A DNA stretch of 64,000 nt from CAZLAK01 sp964557545 (GCA_964557545.1 CAZLAK010000003.1:43034-107033); one strand, 5' to 3'; shown: positions 18,428 through 27,810, counted from the first letter of the stretch. Program-made: numbers and translations. Notes: generated from the letters alone by a model not told the origin.

Positions 18428-19984
18428 TTAATCGCTTTTTTCTGCCTCTTTTTCTTCTCTTTTTTTGATGATAGTGTCTATGCGCAAGATGGCCTCCGCC
18501 ACTTCACCGGCAGCCCGCAGGGCGTATATTTTGACATCGGCAGGGTCTACCACTCCCAATTCGTACATATCGGCCACCTGTCCTGTATCACAGTCCACGG
18601 CCAGCGAGTTCTTGCCCGTCTCCACCTGGGCGGCAATGACGTCTCCCAGCTTCTCCAGCGGGTTAAAGCCGGCATTGGCTACAATTTGAGCCATCGGCCG
18701 CTTTAAGGCTTCCACCACACAGTCCACGCCGTAGGCGGCCATGCCCCGGATCCCTTCCCGAACTTTCTCCACTTCGCGCGCCACAAAAAGCTCCAGGGAG
18801 CCCCCTCCCGGGACTACGCCGCCTTTGACAGCCGCCTGTACGGAAGAAGCGGCGTCTTTGGCAATCCGCTCCCTCTCGCCTACCACCTCGGAAGTGGCCG
18901 CCCCTACCAGCACAGTGGCCATGGGCCGGCCGCCTCCGCCCATGATCCAGACCTGCTCGAGCTTTTCGTCGTTAAAAACCCGCGAGGCGGTACCCAAAAA
19001 TTTGGCGATTTCCTCCGGGGGTTTTTTTAGGCCGGTCCTCTTGATCATCCTGGCTCCCGTGTGTTCAGCCGCTTTGCGCAGCTCCTTGTTGGCCACCCGC
19101 TGAACGGCCATGATGCCGGCATCCGTCAGGATCTCTTCGGCAGCATCGTCGATGCCGCGGTCCGCCAAGACCAAACCCACCCCTAAGGATACGATCTTGG
19201 CCACATTTTCTTTGAATTCTTCCCGTAGGGCCAGGTAGCGGTTAAAACCAGCCTCTGTACTAAGAGCTTCTTCGTCTATCTCCTCGGGCTCTAAGGCATC
19301 GTCCACTACCAGAACTTTCACGTTTTGGATCTCTTTGGGCATCTGGCGGTTCATGCGCTCTTTGTTGACGATGACACCCATAAAGACCCGGTTTTCTGCC
19401 CCCTCTTCGGCGACAATGGTTTCGGAAAGCTTAAAGGCCGGGTCTTTTAGCTTTTCTTCGCCGATCAGGCGGGCCGCCTGCACAACCAGGTCGGCTATGT
19501 CCTCCTGATAACGGCCGGCCACTAAAGCTACCTGGCGGACGAGGGGATCATCAATCCCCTTTACCGGCCTGGCCTGCAAGCGCATTACTTCCAGGGCCTT
19601 CTTAAGGCCCGCTTTGAGCCCCTCAATGACGCGGGCCACCGGCACCCCTTTTAAGACTTTCTCCACACCCGCACCCACCAGGGCGCCGGCCATAACCGTT
19701 GCCGTGGTAGTGCCGTCGCCTATTTCTTCCTCCTGGGCTTTAGCCGTGTTGATGAGCATCCTGGCAGCCGGGTGGGTGGCTTCCATCATGCTCAGGATAG
19801 TCACACCGTCGTTGGTGATCACCACTTCCCCGAACCTGTCTACCAGCATGGTGTCAAGCCCTTTGGGGCCGAGGGTCCCCTCTACTGCACTGGCGATGGC
19901 CCGGATGGCGTTAGCATTAGTCATAAGTGCGCCTAATCTTTCATCGATATCGGAACCGGCGCTTGCTTCTTTTTTCAGACTCAA
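18428..19984 (-). CDS. Archaeal-type (group III) chaperonin, thermosome/CCT-like
   Basis: A 518-residue chaperonin of the TCP-1/thermosome branch, not GroEL. Visible signatures are [30 protein letters not shown] (about residue 89), [10 protein letters not shown], and the late [10 protein letters not shown] that replaces the archaeal ILRIDDVI. The apical domain has the helical protrusion segment ([19 protein letters not shown]) that forms a built-in lid, so it should not need GroES. It is inserted between hrcA and grpE in the CIRCE-controlled hsp70 operon. The TTG start has GGGAGG upstream and gives the normal N-terminus. This matches the bacterial group III chaperonins known from Carboxydothermus and relatives; direct cooperation with DnaK is inferred. 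Confidence 0.95.
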   Translation of the reverse strand: MSLKKEASAGSDIDERLGALMTNANAIRAIASAVEGTLGPKGLDTMLVDRFGEVVITNDGVTILSMMEATHPAARMLINTAKAQEEEIGDGTTTATVMAGALVGAGVEKVLKGVPVARVIEGLKAGLKKALEVMRLQARPVKGIDDPLVRQVALVAGRYQEDIADLVVQAARLIGEEKLKDPAFKLSETIVAEEGAENRVFMGVIVNKERMNRQMPKEIQNVKVLVVDDALEPEEIDEEALSTEAGFNRYLALREEFKENVAKIVSLGVGLVLADRGIDDAAEEILTDAGIMAVQRVANKELRKAAEHTGARMIKRTGLKKPPEEIAKFLGTASRVFNDEKLEQVWIMGGGGRPMATVLVGAATSEVVGERERIAKDAASSVQAAVKGGVVPGGGSLELFVAREVEKVREGIRGMAAYGVDCVVEALKRPMAQIVANAGFNPLEKLGDVIAAQVETGKNSLAVDCDTGQVADMYELGVVDPADVKIYALRAAGEVAEAILRIDTIIKKREEKEAEKSD

Positions 19985-19999
19985 CGTTTTGTTCCTCCC

Positions 20000-21043
20000 C
20001 TAACTCCCTTGGCGGAAAAGCCGCTCTAAAACTTCCGACAGGTTCTTGGTCATGTACTCGACAATGCCGATCACCTTGGCGTACTCCATGCGCGTCGGCC
20101 CCAGCACCCCTATAGAGCCGATCCGGCGGCCGCAAACGACGTAAGGGGCAGTGACCATACTGCACTCAGCAATAGCACGGTGCCTGTTTTCCCCGCCGAT
20201 GCGCACCGTCACACCGCCGTCATCCTGGCCGCCATAAAGGAGGTCGCGCAGAAGCTCCTCCTGCTCTAACAGACTTAAAAGGGTCTTTACCTTTTCCACA
20301 TTGTGAAACTCCGGCTGGCTTAACATATTGAAAACGCCGCCCAAGTATACTCTGTCTTCCCCGCAGGCGGTAAGACCCTGTTCAATTAACTCCATGGCCA
20401 GGTCCAAGATGTGCTTGTGCCGGGCAAGCTCAAAGTAAATCTCTTTCACCAGAGTAAGCCTGATATTTTCCATGGTGTGACCCTGCAGCTTGGCGTTGAG
20501 CACCCGTGAGATGGTGTCCATATCGGATGAGCCGATACTCTCAGGCACCTCTATCATCCGGTGGTGGACAGCGCCGTTGTCCATCACCACAATAACCACG
20601 GCCTGTGAAGGGTGCGTTAAGACAATCTGGACGTGCCGGATGCTGCTGGGCACGTACTGCGGGGTTAGCACCATGGCTGTATAGTGGGTGAGCTGCGACA
20701 GCAACTGGCCGGTCTTTTGCAGTACCTGCCCGACATCTTTTACTTTTCTTTCCAGCTCGCGGCGGATCAGCTCTTCTTCATCCCTGGAGAGTTCGTACTT
20801 CTTCATTAAGTAATCCACATAATAGCGGTAGCCGCGCTCGGACGGGATGCGGCCAGCTGAGGTGTGGGGCTGCTCGATATAGCCCATCTCCTCTAAATCG
20901 GCCATCTCGTTGCGGATGGTGGCCGGACTCACGCCCAGCTTATACTTTTTGGCAATTGTGCGGGAACCCACCGGTTCGGCAGTGGCAATGTAGTCGTGAA
21001 CGATGGCTAAAAGGACCTTTTGCTTGCGGTCGTCCAGCTTCAC
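20000..21043 (-). CDS. hrcA: Heat-inducible transcription repressor HrcA
   Basis: A 347-residue repressor that binds CIRCE operators and needs a chaperonin (GroE in Bacillus) for activity. The N-terminal winged helix reads [13 protein letters not shown], then [19 protein letters not shown] and [18 protein letters not shown]. The GAF-like regulatory domain and dimerisation region follow. The start is GTG at 21043, behind GGGGGG; upstream in-frame codons lie inside the CIRCE element and are unlikely. The operator sits 18 bases upstream, so the gene represses itself and the operon. Its chaperonin partner here could be the group III protein encoded next (inference). Confidence 0.97.
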   Translation of the reverse strand: MKLDDRKQKVLLAIVHDYIATAEPVGSRTIAKKYKLGVSPATIRNEMADLEEMGYIEQPHTSAGRIPSERGYRYYVDYLMKKYELSRDEEELIRRELERKVKDVGQVLQKTGQLLSQLTHYTAMVLTPQYVPSSIRHVQIVLTHPSQAVVIVVMDNGAVHHRMIEVPESIGSSDMDTISRVLNAKLQGHTMENIRLTLVKEIYFELARHKHILDLAMELIEQGLTACGEDRVYLGGVFNMLSQPEFHNVEKVKTLLSLLEQEELLRDLLYGGQDDGGVTVRIGGENRHRAIAECSMVTAPYVVCGRRIGSIGVLGPTRMEYAKVIGIVEYMTKNLSEVLERLFRQGS

Positions 21044-21060
21044 GCCGGACCCCCCTTTTG

Positions 21061-21087
21061 TTAGCACTCTAACTTGTTGAGTGCTAA
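21061..21087 (-). promoter_or_regulatory. CIRCE operator (HrcA binding site)
   Basis: TTAGCACTC, nine bases (21070-21078) and GAGTGCTAA form a perfect, full-consensus CIRCE inverted repeat. It lies in the predicted 5' leader between the -10 box and the hrcA start, the classical position for HrcA repression in Firmicutes. Confidence 0.97.
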
Positions 21088-21103
21088 ATTAATGGCTAAA
21101 TAA

Positions 21104-21132
21104 AAAGTAGCACTACTACATGTATTTGTCAA
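21104..21132 (-). promoter_or_regulatory. SigA-type promoter of the hrcA heat-shock operon
   Basis: On the minus strand TTGACA (21127-21132) and TACTTT (21104-21109) are separated by exactly 17 bases. The predicted start point is about 10 bases before CIRCE. A perfect -35 box and its position between the hemW terminator and the operator support it. Confidence 0.85.
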
Positions 21133-21151
21133 GATCCACCTTTAACAAATG

Positions 21152-21197
21152 TAAATAAGTTAAAAAAACGGTGACAGGCACCTTTTTAACTTTTTTA
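21152..21197 (-). repeat. Palindromic repeat copy A, acting as hemW terminator
   Basis: On the minus strand AAGTTAAAAAGGTG, loop CCTGT and CACCGTTTTTTTAACTT form a long inverted repeat with one extra G. The GGTG/CACC core followed by seven T (21162-21168) also makes a reasonable intrinsic terminator right after the hemW stop codon, which the repeat overlaps. A closely related 43-base copy lies at 55065-55107: both share TAAATAAGTTAA at one end, a GGTG..GGCACC core and TTTTAACTTTTT at the other. Confidence 0.75.
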
Positions 21198-22331
21198 AAC
21201 AAACTCACGGAATACCGCATTGGATAGCAAAAGCCCCTCCTCACTTAAAAAAAGGCGTTCCCCTTTTATTTTTAAAAGGCCGGCCGCCAGCAGGCGGTCT
21301 ATAATTTGGCCGTAAACTTCCTCGGCCTTTTGGCCAAAACGCCGCTCAAAACCAGACAGATCAACCCCTTTTAAAAGGCGCAAGCCCAAAAATAAGGTTT
21401 CGGCCATTTCTTTTTCGGGAGTTATTTCCTCGCTCTTTTCAACGGGCAATACACCTTTGGCAACCGCCGCCGCGTATTCTTCAACTGCTGAATAATTGGA
21501 AAAGCGGCGCCCCCGCAAGTAAGAGTGGGCTGCAGGCCCCAGGCCGAGGTAAGGGAGGTTTAGCCAGCAGTTTACGTTATGGCGCGTCTTTTTTTGGGGC
21601 CGGGCAAAATTAGATATTTCGTAGTGTTCGTAACCGGCTTCTTTGAGAATAACGGCTGCCGTGCGGTACATTAAAACCCAGCCGTCCTCGCCGCAGGCTT
21701 CAACCTCGCCTGACTCTATTCTTTTGGCCAGTTTTGTTCCCTCTTCCAGTTCCAGACCGTAAACTGACAAGTGCTCGGGCTTGTGCAAAACGGCTTCTTC
21801 AAGTGTTTTGCACCAAACAGAAAGTGTTTGTTCAGGGATACCGTAAATCAAGTCCATGTTCACGTTATCAAAGCCCGCTTCCCTGGCCCAGTACAAGGCT
21901 TCCCGTGCTTGCCGCGCGCTGTGGGCGCGCCCCAAAACGCGCAAAAGCCGGTCGTCAAATGACTGCACACCCAAACTCAAGCGGTTAACGCCACAGCGCC
22001 GCAGCACCTTCAAGTAAGCGGCGTCAACTGTACCCGGGTTGGCCTCGACTGTTACTTCCCACCCGGGCAAGGGCATAAAACAGCTGGCTACTCCCTCGAT
22101 AATGGCGGCCAGTTCTTCCGCTTTAAGACAGGTGGGCGTGCCCCCGCCGATGTAAAGGGTGCTGACCTCCCTCTCTTCCTTTGACAGCTCCTCCCGCCAC
22201 AAAGACATTTCGGTTAAAAGCGCCCTTATATAGCCGGCAGCAGCATCAGGGTGGTAGGGGTAAGAAACAAAATTGCAGTAGTGACACTTTTTAAGACAAA
22301 ACGGGACGTGTATATAAAGAGAGATGGACAT
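21195..22331 (-). CDS. hemW: Radical SAM heme chaperone HemW
   Basis: A 378-residue radical SAM protein of the HemW/HemN-like family. HemW proteins bind and insert heme and are not true coproporphyrinogen oxidases. The 4Fe-4S motif is visible as HVPFCLKKCHYCNF (CxxxCxxC), followed by LYIGGGTPTCL, EANPGTVD, RLSLGVQSFDD and DLIYGIPEQT. The cluster lacks the fourth cysteine of HemN (CxxxCxxCxC), which points to HemW. It lies ten bases after lepA and just before the heat-shock promoter, as in Bacillus. Confidence 0.94.
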   Translation of the reverse strand: MSISLYIHVPFCLKKCHYCNFVSYPYHPDAAAGYIRALLTEMSLWREELSKEEREVSTLYIGGGTPTCLKAEELAAIIEGVASCFMPLPGWEVTVEANPGTVDAAYLKVLRRCGVNRLSLGVQSFDDRLLRVLGRAHSARQAREALYWAREAGFDNVNMDLIYGIPEQTLSVWCKTLEEAVLHKPEHLSVYGLELEEGTKLAKRIESGEVEACGEDGWVLMYRTAAVILKEAGYEHYEISNFARPQKKTRHNVNCWLNLPYLGLGPAAHSYLRGRRFSNYSAVEEYAAAVAKGVLPVEKSEEITPEKEMAETLFLGLRLLKGVDLSGFERRFGQKAEEVYGQIIDRLLAAGLLKIKGERLFLSEEGLLLSNAVFREFV

Positions 22332-22340
22332 AGCTTGTGC

Positions 22341-24149
22341 CTACTTCTCCCCCACTTTGAGCACGGCCATAAAGGCTTCCTGCGGGATTTCCACGCTGCC
22401 CACCTGTTTCATCCTCTTTTTGCCCTCTTTTTGCTTTTCTAAAAGCTTTCTCTTGCGGGTAACGTCGCCGCCGTAACACTTGGCGAGCACGTCCTTGCGC
22501 AGCGCCTTCACCGTTTCTCTGGCAATCACCCGGTTGCCGATGGCGGCCTGAATAGGTATTTCAAACAAGTGCCGGGGGATCAGCTCTTTTAGTTTTTCTA
22601 CTAGCTGGCGGCCGCGCGTGTAAGCTTTATCCCGGTGGACAATTACCGAAAGGGCGTCTACCGGCTCACCGCCGACAAGCACGTCCAATTTCACCAGGTC
22701 TGATTCTCTGTAACCGGCCAGTTCGTAATCCAGTGACGCGTAACCGCGGGTACGTGACTTGAGATGGTCAAAAAAATCGTAAATTATCTCGCTTAAAGGC
22801 AGGTCGTAATTTAGCATAACCCGGTTGGGGCCCATGTACTCCATATGGACAAAGGTACCGCGCCGTTCCTGGCAGAGTTCCATCACAGCACCGGTATAAT
22901 CCTTGGGCACCATAACCGTCGCCCGCACGTAGGGCTCTTCAATACATTCTATCCTGCCGGCCGGCGGCATTTTGCTGGGATTCTCTATCTCCTTTACTTC
23001 GCCATCTGTCGTTTTTACCCGGTAGACCACGTTGGGAGCGGTGGTAATAAGGGAAAGCCTGTACTCCCTCTCTAGACGTTCTTGGATTATCTCCATGTGC
23101 AAAAGCCCTAAAAAGCCGCAGCGAAAGCCAAAACCTAAAGCATCGGAGGTCTCCGGCTCGTAGACCAGCGAGGCATCGTTAAGTTTAAGTTTTGCCAGGG
23201 CATCTCGCAGGTCTTCGTAGCCGGCCGTTTCCACCGGGTAAAGCCCGCAGTAAACCACGGGCTTCACCTGCCGGTAACCGGGCAAGGGCTCCAGAGCCGG
23301 ATTTTTGGCGTCCGTTACCGTATCGCCCACCCGGCAGTCCTTGACGTTTTTTATGCCGGCGGCTAAAAAGCCCACCTCACCGGCGGACAGTACTTCTACC
23401 GGCGTCAGCGCAGGCTTGAAGATGCCCACTTCGCTGACCTCGTACTCCCCACCGGCGGCCATCATCTTGATTTTCATGCCCGTCCTCACCGTGCCGTCTA
23501 CCACACGGACGTAAGCAATTACACCCTTGTAGGGGTCGTAGTGAGAATCAAAAATAAGCGCTCTCAAAGGTGCACTGGCGTCGCCGCGGGGCGGGGGGAT
23601 CCTGGCCACAATTTTTTCTAAAATTTCCCATACCCCCGCCCCGCTCTTAGCCGAGGCCAGCACGGCATACGAGGTATCCAGGCCGATAACGTCTTCAATT
23701 TCTCTCTTTACCCTTTCCGGCTCGGCATTGGGCAGGTCAATCTTGTTGATAACAGGTATGATTTCTAAATTGTGGTCAATGGCCATGTAAACGTTGGCCA
23801 GGGTCTGGGCCTCAATACCCTGGGCAGCGTCGACGACCAGGAGGGCCCCCTCACAGGCAGCCAGACTGCGCGATACTTCATAAGAAAAGTCCACGTGACC
23901 GGGAGTATCAATGAGGTTTAACTGGTACTCTTTGCCATCAGAAGCGCGGTAGATAAGACGCACGGCCTGCATTTTAATGGTAATGCCGCGCTCCCTCTCC
24001 AGTTCCATTTGGTCGAGCACCTGATCGGTCATCTCCCGGCCGCTTAAGGTGCCGGTATACTCGAGGAGCCGGTCGGCAAGGGTGGACTTACCGTGGTCGA
24101 TGTGGGCAATAATACAGAAATTGCGTATCCTCTCTTTTTCCCAACCCAT
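22341..24149 (-). CDS. lepA: Elongation factor 4 (LepA)
   Basis: A 602-residue translational GTPase. The G domain starts [22 protein letters not shown], with [20 protein letters not shown] and NKIDLP. The C-terminal LepA-specific domain holds [34 protein letters not shown] and the basic [21 protein letters not shown] tail. LepA back-translocates or remodels stalled ribosomes and aids initiation. The ATG at 24149 is preferred over a GTG ten codons upstream because GGGGGAGG precedes it. A SigA-like promoter lies just upstream. Confidence 0.98.
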   Translation of the reverse strand: MGWEKERIRNFCIIAHIDHGKSTLADRLLEYTGTLSGREMTDQVLDQMELERERGITIKMQAVRLIYRASDGKEYQLNLIDTPGHVDFSYEVSRSLAACEGALLVVDAAQGIEAQTLANVYMAIDHNLEIIPVINKIDLPNAEPERVKREIEDVIGLDTSYAVLASAKSGAGVWEILEKIVARIPPPRGDASAPLRALIFDSHYDPYKGVIAYVRVVDGTVRTGMKIKMMAAGGEYEVSEVGIFKPALTPVEVLSAGEVGFLAAGIKNVKDCRVGDTVTDAKNPALEPLPGYRQVKPVVYCGLYPVETAGYEDLRDALAKLKLNDASLVYEPETSDALGFGFRCGFLGLLHMEIIQERLEREYRLSLITTAPNVVYRVKTTDGEVKEIENPSKMPPAGRIECIEEPYVRATVMVPKDYTGAVMELCQERRGTFVHMEYMGPNRVMLNYDLPLSEIIYDFFDHLKSRTRGYASLDYELAGYRESDLVKLDVLVGGEPVDALSVIVHRDKAYTRGRQLVEKLKELIPRHLFEIPIQAAIGNRVIARETVKALRKDVLAKCYGGDVTRKRKLLEKQKEGKKRMKQVGSVEIPQEAFMAVLKVGEK

Positions 24150-24185
24150 AGGGCTGCCCGCCTCCCCCACTTTTATCACCCTGTA

Positions 24186-24214
24186 ATTATACCACCGGCT
24201 AAAACCTCCTTCAA
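24186..24214 (-). promoter_or_regulatory. SigA-type promoter of lepA-hemW
   Basis: On the minus strand TTGAAG (24209-24214) and a perfect TATAAT (24186-24191) are 17 bases apart. They stand between the small gene ending at 24219 and the lepA start at 24149. Confidence 0.75.
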
Positions 24215-24218
24215 TTAT

Positions 24219-24476
24219 CTACCGTGCTTGGTGCGCTGCTCTGCCAACACGGATCTTGCCCTCAGCCAAGCCACGCTCCCAAAAAGTAAGGTCTGCTTCC
24301 ACCTCCTGATTTAAAAACACCAGTTTCCAGACACAGGGCCGCACTTCCTTAAAAGAGCAGATACAAAGCGGTTCTTTTGGTTCTACCGTGCGGTTAAAAT
24401 TACCGGCTACCGCGGCAGCGGCAACGGCCACCGCGGCTGCCGCTAAAATCAAAACCAGTGCGTACTTAAAGCGCAA
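24219..24476 (-). CDS. Small secreted or membrane-anchored protein, unknown
   Basis: An 85-residue frame I do not recognise. Residues 1-26 form a hydrophobic alanine/valine-rich segment after a short MRFKY start, like a signal peptide or single anchor. The rest is soluble, with CICSF and a later PCVW, so there are three cysteines, and the end is basic. The TTG start has AGGGAG upstream at a slightly long distance. It sits between spoIIP and lepA on the same strand, which suggests a real gene perhaps tied to sporulation, but nothing in the sequence shows a function. Confidence 0.55.
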   Translation of the reverse strand: MRFKYALVLILAAAAVAVAAAAVAGNFNRTVEPKEPLCICSFKEVRPCVWKLVFLNQEVEADLTFWERGLAEGKIRVGRAAHQAR

Positions 24477-24514
24477 AACCCGTAACTCCCTAAAAATGTG
24501 TTTATATTTATATT

Positions 24515-25585
24515 TTATCCGCCCCCAATTAAAATTTGCGCCAGCGCACAGGCCAGCATTTCTGCTGCGGCTACTGCTTCTTCTACGCTGTTTTGGGTAG
24601 TACCGATCTCCACTAGCAGGGCACGGGTGTGCAGGTGCTGGTTGTAGCGACCGTCTTTTAACCTCACACCGGCACAGAGCCCGGGGTAAAGCTGGTCCAT
24701 TTTTTGCGCCAGCTTACGGGCAAATTCGTAGTTGGAGCGCCATGAGCCGGGCGGACGCCCGCCGCCGGTGCCCACAACTAACAAAATAGGGGCTGCCTTT
24801 TTACCGTCAACCGTTATCACGCTTTGCTCCCTCGTTTTGCCGGAATCCCGGTGAACGTCGAGGACAGCGCGTGCATCCGGGTGGGCGGCCAGCATTTCTG
24901 CCGCCGTTTTTTCTGACTCCAGGTAAGCCGCGCCGTAGTCTTTGTCGTGCACCCGGTCGGAACGAAACGCAGCAATTCCGTGTTTCAAAAGAGCTTCCTG
25001 GAGAGCAGCAGCTGCCGTCACCACGCCGCCCGGCCTTCCCTCCAGCCTCTCCACCCCGTCGGTGAGGGTATAAGTCTCTCCGGTGTGCGTACAGTAAATG
25101 AGAACACAGGTTTCGCTGGGAGCCGCAGAAACCGCTTTTGAAGTAGAAATTTTTCCTGAAGAAAAGCCAATACCGGCCATATTACTGCTTACCTCTGCCC
25201 CACCGGCCATCTGGGGAAAGAGCTGCGATTTTAAGGCCGCGTCCGGGCGTGCCAGCTCCACCCCCGCCACACTTTCCAAAGCCAGTTCCAAGTTGTAAAA
25301 CAACGAGTGACAGAAAGGATAGAGTGCGGCTACCCCTTCCTCTTCCGGGCTAACCCATTTTAAGACCGGCAGCTCCTCTTTGAGCAATTCCAAAGGTTCT
25401 CCTAAAATACGGCCGGCAGCGGCGGCGCAGGCAGCCAGCCGGGTTATGTTACCCCATCGCCCGTTTTGCAATTTTCCTGCCAGTGCGTAAAATAATACCG
25501 CCAGCAAAAACAGCGCAAAAGCGGTTTTTGTCCAAAAACCCCGTGTTACCTTTTTTTTATAGCGGCAGGCGGCCGCCGCAAACAT
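24515..25585 (-). CDS. spoIIP: Stage II sporulation protein P (SpoIIP)
   Basis: A 356-residue cell wall hydrolase that, with SpoIID and SpoIIM, thins septal peptidoglycan during engulfment. One membrane anchor lies at residues 20-40 (TAFALFLLAVLFYALAG). The catalytic amidase-type domain starts near residue 160: IYCTHTGETY, RPGGVVTAA, SDRVHDKDYGAAYLES, VLDVHRDSG and finally LVEIGTTQNS. The His and Glu positions expected of an Amidase_3-type zinc site are present. The gene gpr often lies next to spoIIP in related genomes; it is not seen here. Confidence 0.95.
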   Translation of the reverse strand: MFAAAACRYKKKVTRGFWTKTAFALFLLAVLFYALAGKLQNGRWGNITRLAACAAAAGRILGEPLELLKEELPVLKWVSPEEEGVAALYPFCHSLFYNLELALESVAGVELARPDAALKSQLFPQMAGGAEVSSNMAGIGFSSGKISTSKAVSAAPSETCVLIYCTHTGETYTLTDGVERLEGRPGGVVTAAAALQEALLKHGIAAFRSDRVHDKDYGAAYLESEKTAAEMLAAHPDARAVLDVHRDSGKTREQSVITVDGKKAAPILLVVGTGGGRPPGSWRSNYEFARKLAQKMDQLYPGLCAGVRLKDGRYNQHLHTRALLVEIGTTQNSVEEAVAAAEMLACALAQILIGGG

Positions 25586-25653
25586 AATAAACCCCTCCTA
25601 TTTCCGGCCTGTACATAGTTATGCCGGCAAGGAAGGGTTTATGAGGCTGGCCG

Positions 25654-25992
25654 TTAACGGAGAACGGTAGGCACAAAAGCATCGATAAGTCCAATTATAA
25701 AGGCCGAAACCAGGGCTCCTACCAAGCTCACACTGAGCAAGTTGGGGATAATAAACTGCGCCACGTAAATTACTACCGCCGCCGTTAAAAAGCCAACTAA
25801 CCCCCTGCTCTGAGGTGAAATGCGCTCACCCAAGAGAGCCTCGGCAGCATAGCCCAAGACGGCTATCACTACTGCCGCTATTAAGGCTCCAACAAATCCT
25901 CCCCGCACCACGAAGCCCGGTGAAAGCCAGCTGGCGACGATGAGGACCAGAGCAGATACCACGAACCTGATAATGATACCGAGCCACTGCAT
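25654..25992 (-). CDS. Phage holin 4 / YvlD-like membrane protein
   Basis: A 112-residue protein that is almost entirely hydrophobic, with four predicted membrane helices (about residues 3-22, 30-50, 62-82 and 88-108). It resembles the chromosomal phage holin family 4 (YvlD type), common in Firmicutes and not tied to a prophage. The GERISPQSRG loop lies between helices two and three. The ATG has GGGAGGTGAAACG upstream. It is divergent from rpsT and upstream of spoIIP; function unknown. Confidence 0.8.
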   Translation of the reverse strand: MQWLGIIIRFVVSALVLIVASWLSPGFVVRGGFVGALIAAVVIAVLGYAAEALLGERISPQSRGLVGFLTAAVVIYVAQFIIPNLLSVSLVGALVSAFIIGLIDAFVPTVLR

Positions 25993-26062
25993 ATACGTTT
26001 CACCTCCCCATTGAAGTGCTAAAAGTATCTTTGACCAAAAAACATACGGCTATACCTTTGGC

Positions 26063-26091
26063 TTGCAATTTTTTTTAACCCGTGTTACAAT
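26063..26091 (+). promoter_or_regulatory. SigA-type promoter of rpsT
   Basis: TTGCAA (26063-26068) and TACAAT (26086-26091) with exactly 17 bases between them, many of them T. The predicted start lies about 15 bases before the GGGAGGTGA site of rpsT. Confidence 0.8.
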
Positions 26092-26114
26092 TTAGGCCGT
26101 TGGGAGGTGAAAAT

Positions 26115-26381
26115 GTGGCGAACACCAAGTCTGCTGCCAAGCGCGCCGAGTCGATCCGCAAGCGCACCCTGCGCAATAAGAGCATTAAATCGGCTGTCAA
26201 AACCGCAATTAAGAAGTTCGAGCAGGTCGTGGGATCTGGCGATATAGAAGAAGCCAGGTTAAAGCTCAAGAGCGCCATTGTCGCCCTCGATAAGGCTGTC
26301 ACCAAAGGCGTTTTACATAAAAATACGGCTTCTCGCAAAAAGTCCCGCCTGGCGAGAAAATTCAACAAGCTGACGGGTTAA
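26115..26381 (+). CDS. rpsT: 30S ribosomal protein S20
   Basis: An 88-residue basic protein that binds 16S rRNA in the 30S body. It begins MANTKSAAKRAESIRKRTLR and continues through KSAVKTAIKKFE and KGVLHKNTASRKKSRL, the S20 signatures. The start is GTG at 26115 with GGGAGGTGA upstream. It is a single-gene transcription unit with its own promoter and an intrinsic terminator at 26415. Confidence 0.97.
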   Translation: MANTKSAAKRAESIRKRTLRNKSIKSAVKTAIKKFEQVVGSGDIEEARLKLKSAIVALDKAVTKGVLHKNTASRKKSRLARKFNKLTG

Positions 26382-26414
26382 GGCACTGGGCACCAAAATT
26401 CAATTTAACGGGCA

Positions 26415-26450
26415 AAAGGCCGCTTTTAAGGGCAAAGGGCGGTCTTTTTT
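26415..26450 (+). terminator. Intrinsic terminator of rpsT
   Basis: AAAGGCCGC and GCGGTCTTT form a 9-bp stem with one G-U pair (26415-26423 and 26439-26447). The T run continues to 26450, where it meets the stop codon of the convergent permease gene. Confidence 0.75.
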
Positions 26451-27810
26451 AGTTTTTGCGGGCAAATAATTTTTCCGGCAGGAAAACGTGCTCGAGGAGA
26501 AGGCACAGGAGCATGCCGCACAAAAAGCCGTTTCCCAATATGTAGCGCACCAGAGAAGGCAGTCCGGCCAGCACACCCGGGGGGAGAAACATAGCCCCTG
26601 TGCCAAAGAGGAGAGTAATCCCGATCACAAAAGAGTCGCGCTCATTTAAGGCAAGCCTGGCGTAATCTCTTAGGCCAAATACCACCATCTGGCAAAAGGA
26701 GGCCAAAAGCACAGAATAACCGGCCGGCTCCGGAATAGAAGCTAAAAAGGCGGCTACCGGCGGCAGAAGGCCTAAAACGGCAAGGGCCAAGGCAAAGAGG
26801 GCAAAGGGCAGGCGGGAAGCCACCCCAGTCATGCTCACCATGGCAGCCCCAGCCGAATAAGGAACAAAACCCACCGTAGCCCCTGTGCCGGCCAGAATGT
26901 CGGCCAACCCCGTGAGGGCCACGCCGCGGTTGTACGTAATCGCCGGAAGCTCAACCCCTAAAGCCTTCTCCATAGCCATAATGCTGGCCACCAGGTTGGA
27001 GAGAACGAGCAGGCCGGTTAGCACGCAAGCCAGCACCACTCCCCCATCAAAAGTAGGCGGGCCCCAAGCAAATATTTCCGGCGTGCTGATAAAACTCCCT
27101 GCGCCCCACTCCAAACCGCCAGCCAGACCCGCTGGAAAAGCCGCCAGCCAACCTGCCGCGATACCGGCCAGAACCGCCAGGCTTTTTATAAAACCCCTAG
27201 CTTTTAAATTGACCAGCACCACAACGGTTACCACGGACAGTGAAACAAGACAGGCCCGCCAGTCAACAACCCCGCTGCCGGCACCCAGACCCAGCATGCC
27301 CCTTACAAAAGTCCCACTTAACTGGATACCTAAAAGGACCAGCACCGAACCGGTTACCGGCGGCGTAAAAAGCTGCCGCGCTTTTCCTACAAGACCGCTC
27401 ACACCTGTTAAGAGCACGATTGTACCCGCCGCCATTACCCCCAGTTCTAAATCCGTGCGCAGCACTGAAAGCGGCTTTCCGAGCCCGGGCGCAATAGCAG
27501 CCAGGGTAATAAAAATACCCCACCACATACCAGACGGCCCCTCGATGATGGGCAGCCGGTGACCGAGGCCAACCTGCAAAAAGGAAGCCACCCCTTGAAA
27601 AAAGAAAGTGCGCTGGACTAGTCCGGCCACACCCGCCTGGTCTAAGCCCAAAGCATTTCCTACCACTACAGGCACAACAGCAGAATTGGCCAGGGTAAAA
27701 AACAGCCACTGGGCCGCGTAGAGGACAGTTCTCCCGGCCGGCGGTCTATCTTCTAAGCCGTACAAAAGGTTCGTCAGCCCAGCGCCGCCCGATACCCCGT
27801 TCACATTCAT
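26449..27810 (-). CDS. Xanthine/uracil permease family (NCS2) transporter
   Basis: A 453-residue polytopic membrane protein of the nucleobase-cation symporter 2 family, with about 12-14 helices. Family signatures include QWLFFTLANSAVVPVVVG near residue 35, LPIIEGPSG (residue 110) and TYNRGVALTGLADILAGTG with GFVPYSAGAAMVSMTGVASR in the NCS2 motif region. It probably imports a nucleobase by proton or sodium symport; which one cannot be told. Its ATG overlaps the holA stop codon as ATGA, so the two are coupled, an unusual pairing for a transporter. Confidence 0.87.
   Translation of the reverse strand: MNVNGVSGGAGLTNLLYGLEDRPPAGRTVLYAAQWLFFTLANSAVVPVVVGNALGLDQAGVAGLVQRTFFFQGVASFLQVGLGHRLPIIEGPSGMWWGIFITLAAIAPGLGKPLSVLRTDLELGVMAAGTIVLLTGVSGLVGKARQLFTPPVTGSVLVLLGIQLSGTFVRGMLGLGAGSGVVDWRACLVSLSVVTVVVLVNLKARGFIKSLAVLAGIAAGWLAAFPAGLAGGLEWGAGSFISTPEIFAWGPPTFDGGVVLACVLTGLLVLSNLVASIMAMEKALGVELPAITYNRGVALTGLADILAGTGATVGFVPYSAGAAMVSMTGVASRLPFALFALALAVLGLLPPVAAFLASIPEPAGYSVLLASFCQMVVFGLRDYARLALNERDSFVIGITLLFGTGAMFLPPGVLAGLPSLVRYILGNGFLCGMLLCLLLEHVFLPEKLFARKN

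Noticed and set aside
17663..18706. Plus-strand open frame of 347 codons over grpE and the chaperonin
   Set aside because: It is antisense to two well-supported genes, with low-complexity Pro/Ser/Leu content and no family features.
25654..25992. Prophage remnant suggested by the holin-like gene
   Set aside because: No other phage genes, att sites or lysin are near; this family is commonly chromosomal.
26400..26606. Minus-strand frame of 68 codons at the 3' end of the permease
   Set aside because: It lies in another frame of the permease gene and the rpsT terminator; no start signal.
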